From Enoplosus armatus (Eukaryota; Chordata; Actinopteri; Centrarchiformes; Enoplosidae), in assembly GCF_043641665.1 (NCBI RefSeq), contig NC_092190.1, positions 21,593,048 to 21,657,047 of the forward strand: a stretch of DNA of 64,000 nucleotides. The letters run 5' to 3'. Under the pieces are notes generated by a model. The model had not been told where the DNA came from, ran no database searches, and saw only the letters and a list, made by a program, of their open reading frames with translations. The first letter of the stretch is position 1. Each line of letters opens with the position of its first letter. Positions 57,259 to 64,000 of this stretch are shown one piece after another. The position numbers and the translations under genes were made by a program.

Positions 57259-59764
57259 GTAAATAAAAACATGGCCAGTTATCAGATTGTTTTTATCCGT
57301 GAAGTGTGGTGATACCACTATGAGTGTTTTCCAGAACACAGGCCAGCCTCTAAACTGATGGTCTTGACGTCCGGAGGATTTCAGTTTATCCAACGTTGTG
57401 TTTTCTCCAGTTTTTGGCTTCTATGTTGACAGAAATAGTTTGGTTTTCAACTGAGATTGACTTGCAGGGCTAGTGAGAGAAATTATACCATTTGTATAAA
57501 GATATATTTTATTTGAAAACGATTGGTTGGTGATCAATCAGGGAATTTAATATCTCAGAGCCTCTGAAACCAAACCTGATTTTCTTGACGTTTGAGTTTG
57601 AAGTGAAACATTCTGATTTTCCAACACAGTGCACCACATCTGTCCAATTTTATCTTATTAGTTTTCCTCTAACATCAGCCTAGTACCTATACACTTGCAC
57701 ATGCCTCTAAAGTCTCCCTTGGATGAGTAAATGCTGCACTTGCCATGGAATGGAAACTTTTGAGGTTTGTGGGTGATAGCAAATAAAAATATCAATCCGG
57801 GGAGTTGATTCTTGGACGGTTTCTTCTCCCTCCCAAAACCAACCTTCATCTGAAAGTAGCTGCAAATCCACCCTGAGGACAGTGCTTCCATCCAGGCCTC
57901 TCGCCCTGCGGCGGCACGCTCGCACGCATCTGAGATGCACTCATGTGGGAGTGCAGGCATTACTCTCTCTTCCATTAGTTGCAAAACACTTTGCTTTTCC
58001 ATCAGTAACCATAGAAATTGTGCACATTATTATTTTCCATAATCAATCAAAGGCAAAGTTAGACTCCAGATAGACTGTGTGCTATGTGGGCCTTTTGGGG
58101 ATTTTCCGTTCCTGGCTGAGTTTAACTAATTAGCTATTTATTTATTCACATCGATCACATGCTTTCTACCAGCACCATTATGCTCTTGTGAATTCAACAC
58201 AAGATAAACCCAGATTTCTGGGAAGGTAGGCATGGAGTGGCCACATTATTTAATTTCCTTTCAAACATCTGTGTTTTTAGATTAGGCTTGGTGTTTGCTC
58301 AGCATTATTCTTCACAAACAATAAGAAACGATGGAACAAGCAGAGCAGTAGCCAAAAGGACACAATAATCCAAAAAAGACAACATTCATGAAACTTCTGA
58401 GGGTTTATCAATCGGTGGTGACCTTCTATTCCCTCACTCCTGCTCTCTTTCTCTCCCTCTCACTTCAGTTGTTGCAGTAGGATTGTGTGCTGGATTTGTT
58501 TTGGATGTTACGCTGTCCTTGCTGTGTTTTGATATACCGGATCTCGCTGTGAGCTGCCCTCATGTTTCTAGAACTTCACACAGTTGTCTTTCCCAGGTTT
58601 TATAAGTTGAAGCGTCGTGGGAAAAACCTACTGACCACCCTTTCATCTTTTCTCTTAGCATTTTCTCTCTTACACTTTTTATTATTGCACCTTTTGGAAA
58701 CGCTCTCCGCCCTTCCTTCCTCTAACTACCTCATCCTTATCTAACTCATCTTTGTTGTTGTTTCCTGCTCCATCTTTTGAGTCATTCTCTGCTTTATCTC
58801 CATTACTTGCATTACGCCCGGAATAAGTCGAAAAATGCACGTTATGCCATGCTCCTACTGAGGGGCATGGTATTGAGTTCTTGGCCTGTGAGTCATTCTT
58901 TTCACTAAGGGATGATGTCATCCCCAAATGCTGTTGAAAAGTTACCTGATTCGAGGCATTCACCCGTGGCAGACTCCAATGATAAAAACGCTGAGCAGTG
59001 TTAGGACTGTCTTTAAAATTGCATAGCCCCACTTTTCCCATCTTTCCTGCCATCTCTCGCGTCTCTCTTTTTCTCTCCTACAGTAATGGCCTTGCTTCGT
59101 TCACTCAGCAGCATGCTATATGCTCCGAGGCCAGATGGTCTGATTTAGGTGACATGCTGAGGGGACTGAAAGAGTATGAATATTTCACTCCATGGCTTAT
59201 GTATGTGCGAGAGAGGAAGAGGCTGAGCATATACAGGCATGTTTGTGCACCAGAATGCATGTGAGTCTATGTGTGGGTTGAGGCACAGCAGACATAAGTG
59301 ATTGCCTCATAGACAAAGCCTGTCCCCTTGGAATGATATGCTATACCCAACTATAGGAATCTATTCTCTCAGGCTAGCGGTGGATTTCACACCAGAAGTA
59401 GACTCATTGCTGGGTCAAAGTTCATTTCACACAGCCAGCTGGTATATGGGCCATGCATGAGTTCCTTAACAGCAGCTGTGTTTACATCCTGATTAGATAG
59501 ATACAGGAAAACAGGCCACAGTCCTGCCACTGTGTCTTCTTCCCCTCTCTGGCTTTCATCTCACCCCTATGCTGTATGCTCCAGAACAACACCGTGGCTT
59601 GAAAGGTTTATTCCCTTCAAGCAGCTTGACTTCACTGAAATGATGACAGGAAGCCTCACTGTTTTATTGTCCATGTTCTGTGGCACCTTGGCCATCATTG
59701 TTCGAAACACCTGCAGTTGTGTGTGCACATAACTCAGAGAAGCTGCTGTTTATTTGATTGTGCA
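57259..59764. other. Unique non-coding sequence with two weak exon-like spots
   Basis: Holds the splice-flanked 65-nt segment 59084-59148 (see findings) and a stretch at 57960-58050 with 'ccataatcaatcaaaggcaa', a TALE/Hox- and TCF-like motif run. A 123-codon minus-strand frame (58682-59053) has no known domain. No exon is firm enough to call. Confidence 0.4.
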
Positions 59765-59779
59765 GATAGATAGATAGAT
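59765..59779. repeat. (GATA)4 run
   Basis: Short GATA-type tetranucleotide run. Confidence 0.85.
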
Positions 59780-59957
59780 CCGATAGCACTGGAATTTTCG
59801 CAATATTGTTTTTCCTCATCACCCAATTGACACAATTTGCCAAAGATGTCAGATCACTGATTCTCAGAGTCATAACTGAGTCAAACCGAAACACACAAGA
59901 CATGAAACAGTACGACTGAACACACTCTTAATATCTGGTGTCCTATAAATTCTGATC

Positions 59958-60325
59958 TTAGGGACCATCTTAAAAGGGCATGCAAAATGGACAAGAGAGC
60001 TTTTCATATTGTTGTCAACAGCTTTTTCATTAAACTGTCCATTTTTCTTGGACACTTCAAACCAACTTTATTTCCATCTGGACCTCTTCTTATTGCAAGT
60101 GCACACAAAAAAATGCAATATGGCCCAATGAGCTACTATGGCCCATTTTCAGGGGCCGCCTCAAAAGTGGCTCCAAAATGGACAATAGAGCTTTTCACAT
60201 TTTTGTCAGTGGCTTTCTCATTGTTATCATAGACCAGCTTTACTTTCATTATATACACAACCTCCAGGTTGTTTTAATTATGCACTATGCCTCAATGCAG
60301 TTCTGAGTTGTGTTTTCCCACTGTT
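59958..60325 (+). repeat. Old tandem duplication, 191-bp period
   Basis: Two adjacent copies (about 59958-60140 and 60149-60325) align with a constant offset of 191 bp. Copy 1 has 'caaaatggacaagagagctt' and 'atgcaatatggcccaatgag'. Copy 2 has 'caaaatggacaatagagctt' and 'atgcactatgcctcaatgca'. The matching runs through 'agctttttcatt/ggctttctcatt' and 'accaactttatttcc/accagctttactttc'. Divergence is substantial, so the duplication is old. The unit has no coding frame I recognise. Confidence 0.75.
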
Positions 60326-62480
60326 AAAACCTATCATTCTATTTCCTATTATTAATTTCCGGACAATTAATAGTTGCGCAGCTTTTATTTACAGAAAAAA
60401 AGTCACTTTTAAAAATCGCTGTAATGTTCTTTGACTTTACTGTAGATGTTAAGAGTTTTTTCCCTTGGAAAACTTTAAAGCCATTGAGGCAAGAGTGATG
60501 AATGTCCTCATAACCGCAGCAGATTTCAGAGCTTAGCAGAGGAAGCGCAATCAAACCGAGGCGTCTCAGAAAGCCACTGAGAGGTGAGAGTGCTGCCCTT
60601 AGTCTGACAACCGAAAGAAGTGACATTAAAAACACTCACTATGTTATGGTTAAGAACTTGAAAGCATAGCAAGCATGTTATGTTTATTACGCACTGCAAG
60701 GAAACACAATTTGCGAGGGGTCACGGGGAAAACACCGAGCCTCAGATCGGACTCAAACAAGAGAGAACTGGGGAGGAGAAACATTTGAGGATGGCAGACG
60801 CAATTAGCTTCCTCAGGCTACTCGGAGTTCAGGCGTTTTATATTTCCAATTCAGCCAGGCAATGAATGAGGAACACCATCACTCCCTTTCAAATAAAGTT
60901 CACCCCTTCTGCCATTGACACTCATAAACGGCGTTCATGACTCATGTACAATTAGAAAAAAACCTGATGCTTTCAAAGTGGGACAGAATGTCTGAATGTC
61001 CGAACAGAGCCCAAGTCGTTGTCACCAATTTATTAACTCAAGCAAACACTTATTATACCCAAAAGGCAGATGCATGTGTTTCATATCGAGGGGTCCTCAC
61101 CCTTCAAATGTGTGACCTCACAGAATTATCCCACAACAAGGCAATAAAGGACATCTGCAATGATACAATATGGTATTTGTACAGCGTAATGTAAAGTGAT
61201 ACTGTGTCCACTCTGGGGCCTATCAGAAGTCAAAAAAGTGTTGTCAGAGAGGAAAAGGAAAATGACTGATTGAAAAAAATAGAATATTTTCCAAAAACAC
61301 TACAATGTTCTGCTTTACTTTGTCTCAATGTCACTGTTTTCCTCATTTGTCTATTTTCCCTCCCTGTTTTTTTTACTGCAAACCTTCGGCCCATGCTGCC
61401 TCCCTCCTCCTCTTCCTTCCCTCTTCAACTGCCTTCAGCCCCATTCCCTCACCACCACTCCAAGCCTCTGCAGCCCCCCCTCCACCCAGTGCGTTTTACT
61501 TTTCCAGCTGTTGGTAATCATGCAGGTGCCTTATTGGCTGACAAGCCCAGCTGCTGGCTGATGGGAAGGCCTATGCATGTCCAGCTGTGGGAAGGAAGAT
61601 GGACTCTAGTCAAAAGGAAAAGGTGACAATCACACCCCCCTCCCACACACCCCTAACACACACACAGCCAAGACTCCAGCTGGAAGGAAGGGATTAAAAT
61701 GCCTCCCCCTCCACTCTACCTCCTGTTAATCATCATCAGTATCATCATCATTAATATTATTTTGCTAAAATTCTTGCATGTCAAAGGCTGGGGTGAGGAG
61801 GGGATGGGGCTTAGCTCAGCTACCATTAAACATGTGACCTCATGTTGTAGGCACAGCATCGCTTTGGTGATGTGCACTGTATGTGTGTGCAGTGATCATG
61901 TATATGTCCATGTCTTTGTCTGCATCCCTTGTGTGCCTGACCATGTGTGCGCGATATCTGAACAGAGCCAACGGATCTTGGGCAGACCTTAAAAGGCCTG
62001 GCTGGTCTCCCACTGTTAGCCCATAGGTGGGCTCTACAATTCTTCCAACATCACTGCTTCATATCTCTCTGCAGCCCCAGAACAACTAGTGGAGCTTGTG
62101 GGAGGGCCCCCTGCGGCTTTCTTAGCCCTGTAAATTCCATTACAGGGAACACACGTTGCTCCTTAATATGGCTTCAACACAGTCTCATAAAAATTGCAGA
62201 TTGCATGTTGTGGACAAGAGTAATATAAAGTCTATTCCCCCATGATGAACTACATTACAACAGAATAAATTGGACTATGTAGCAACAGGATGAATTGGCC
62301 TGTTAATTCTAAAGATAATTAACATTTACATTTAGTTAAAGTTCCACTATTACAGTTATTATAATTATTTCTAATATATACGATATTTTCTATATAAACA
62401 AGCATGTAATGTGAAATGGGTCATTGTGATATGAACCCACAGAGAACTGAACCCCAATCCACAAACCCTGCTCAACTTTT
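60326..62480. other. Unique non-coding sequence, partly regulatory-looking
   Basis: Contains a pyrimidine-rich tract (61320-61500) followed by a possible exon-like stretch ending at a donor (61623), an AT-rich high-complexity segment at 61725-61790 ('catcatcattaatattattt'), and an 8-bp perfect hairpin at 62126-62147. None is firm enough to call as a gene. Confidence 0.4.
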
Positions 62481-63125
62481 TAGCATTTGGTAGCTGTTTT
62501 GGAAACCCCATTTTTCAGCAGCAGCAGATAGGTGGTTTAGGCTAACAAGCTGTAATGAACCCACTGTAAGATACCAGCCAAGCACCAAACAGCTAGCGTC
62601 TAGCCGGTCAAACATCTAGGAGCTAGCCCAGACATTTTTCTTAGAAGTTGGTGGAGATCAAAACAGAACAAAAAGTAAAGTGAATAGGGTACCCATGACT
62701 CCGCGTCTGCTATATGTGTAATTAATTGTTCGCTGAAAAGTGTTAACACAACAATGGTACAAGGTGATATATAAGTTGAAATCAAATAAAAGCAGCAATA
62801 ATTCATCTTTTTTGATAGCTAGTCACTTATGTTGTACGTCTGCTGTTTGGTGCTGGGCAGCTAGCATACAGAGGGTTCATCAGAGCTTTAACCACTGAAA
62901 ATAGCTGCCTGCTGAGGTTGGAAATGTGGTTAATGACAGCGGTGAGACTGAATCAAAACATTAACGTAGCGGGCCATAAAATCAAAACAATCGAAAGGAT
63001 GTTAAAATGCTATGTAGAGCTGAGCAGAACTGCACAGTTGAGTGATAATTATCTGTGATTTCATCACTACGAGCAGCTCCTTTTACATCCCACATGGTCA
63101 TTTGATCCATTGTTTAAAGAAAAAC
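62481..63125. repeat. Large gctagc-rich fish repeat
   Basis: The phrases 'tagcatttggtagctgtttt', 'gataccagccaagcaccaaa', 'cagctagcgtctagccggtc', 'aaacatctaggagctagccc', 'gttggtggagatcaaaacag', 'cataaaatcaaaacaatcga' and 'aatgctatgtagagctgagc' match, in order, a repeat I recall from percomorph genomes. A shorter relative is at 49764-50110. Non-coding; ends approximate. Confidence 0.55.
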
Positions 63126-64000
63126 ATTGATAGGGGCAGCTTTTCAGTTATTGGTTAAATAAGAAAAACTTGCTCTGGACAGGACGATAGTACAACCCTT
63201 CTGTAAAAGCACTGAATTAAATGTAGCATTGTCTTTTGACTTACTTTCCACCATGACATTTCAATGCCAAAATAAAGGTAATGGTCCTGAATCTGTCAGT
63301 AAGTCACTGTGCAGACTTGAAATGAGGAATTTGGGGCTTACAAGTATGTGGGAAGTACAAAAGGAAGTACTTCAAAAAAACATTCTTGTCGTGAGGCTGT
63401 TGTCACTCTGTCTACCCATACATTACGAGGCTAAGTGCAGTGTAATGTAGAAAACCAAGACCTAAATACATAAACCTAAATTGTGTAACGGTCACACTGC
63501 CATTGCTGGTCTAGTGTTGTCTAGTGTTGCTCCCACTCGTGTCCAATTAATAATTTCCATGCCATACCTTAATGCTCTCCTCAGTCTCCAAATATAGCTG
63601 TCAGATTTAGACAGAACAGAGCACACCCCACTCTCGTCTCCATGGAAACATTGTGCTAATGTGTGAGGTTTTAAACTGCTTTGTCAGGATTTTCATATCT
63701 ATTTGTGGTACTGTAGATGGAGAGTTTAAGGGCTAATGTTAGGACATGAATGAGTTGCATTTTTGGATAATATGCTGCATGAATGGCATCTAGTATTAAA
63801 TTTGCAGTGCAGCTTTTGTTCTGTCCCAACCAACAACCCAAAAAGAAGTTTCTGTCAATTCTTAAAACTGCATTAAATGAAACTGTATTTCGACCATATA
63901 CGGGGAGAAAAGCCTGTGAAGTGCTTAAGTGGCACATTTCTTAACAAACTGAACAGAAACAGAGCAACATGGGCACCCAACTCCAAACTCAAATGTGAAC
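63126..64000. other. Unique non-coding sequence
   Basis: Frames of 73 codons (plus) and 88 codons (minus) without domains. Contains the near-tandem 'gtctagtgttgtctagtgtt' (63511-63530). Nothing else recognised up to the window end. Confidence 0.5.

Noticed and set aside
56977..57393. 138-codon minus-strand open frame
   Set aside because: Includes an RE/ER run from the CT tract; no domain, and overlapping open frames on the plus strand.
1..64000. CRISPR arrays, operons, prophage, insertion sequences or other prokaryotic systems
   Set aside because: No evenly spaced direct repeats, no long bacterial-type open frames and clear vertebrate microsatellites and repeats throughout.

Overview
The window looks like non-coding DNA from a ray-finned (teleost) fish, probably a percomorph. 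It has about 40% GC, vertebrate-style CA/GT microsatellites and many decayed interspersed repeats of types I recognise from percomorph genomes. No open frame exceeds about 150 codons, and none resembles a cellular protein. The only recognisable protein-coding trace is the C-terminal end of a fish LINE at 40019-40262. I therefore read the window as intergenic DNA or the inside of a very large intron. Repeat family assignments rest on remembered consensus sequences and were not checked by alignment.

Layout. 1-11 kb: a degraded 'tactcaagtactgtacttaa'-type repeat (268-573), a 'cctgatggcccgaggaaagaag'-type repeat (2421-2945), a short LINE/SINE-tail fragment (6013-6125), a 60-bp GT microsatellite, and a stop-poor stretch at 8.4-9.5 kb. 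11-24 kb: the first of three copies of an 'aagctaagctaa' repeat (minus strand), a palindromic-ended element (13341-13759), a relic of the common 'ttttatttatatagc' repeat (15819-16275), and a tiny retroposon with a perfect 12-bp target duplication (23411-23510). 24-40 kb: a compound CT/CA/TA microsatellite, a tRNA-like SINE head (28408-28480), a strong hairpin (32038-32104), two abutting repeats (34631-34866) and a regulatory-looking motif cluster near 36.46 kb. 40-51 kb: a LINE 3' end lodged in a GA tract, a homeodomain-site-rich block (43740-44240), CpG-rich patches (45.4-45.8 kb) and a possible promoter with first exon (50889-51172). 51-64 kb: two more 'aagctaagctaa' copies, a repeat around 53.8 kb, an old 191-bp tandem duplication (59958-60325), and a large gctagc-rich repeat (62481-63125).

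I found no operon, CRISPR array, intact mobile element or convincing undescribed system. The best leads are the target-duplicated retroposon, the LINE-in-microsatellite insertion, the 191-bp duplication, the hairpin at 32.07 kb, and a few exon or enhancer candidates that need comparative alignment.
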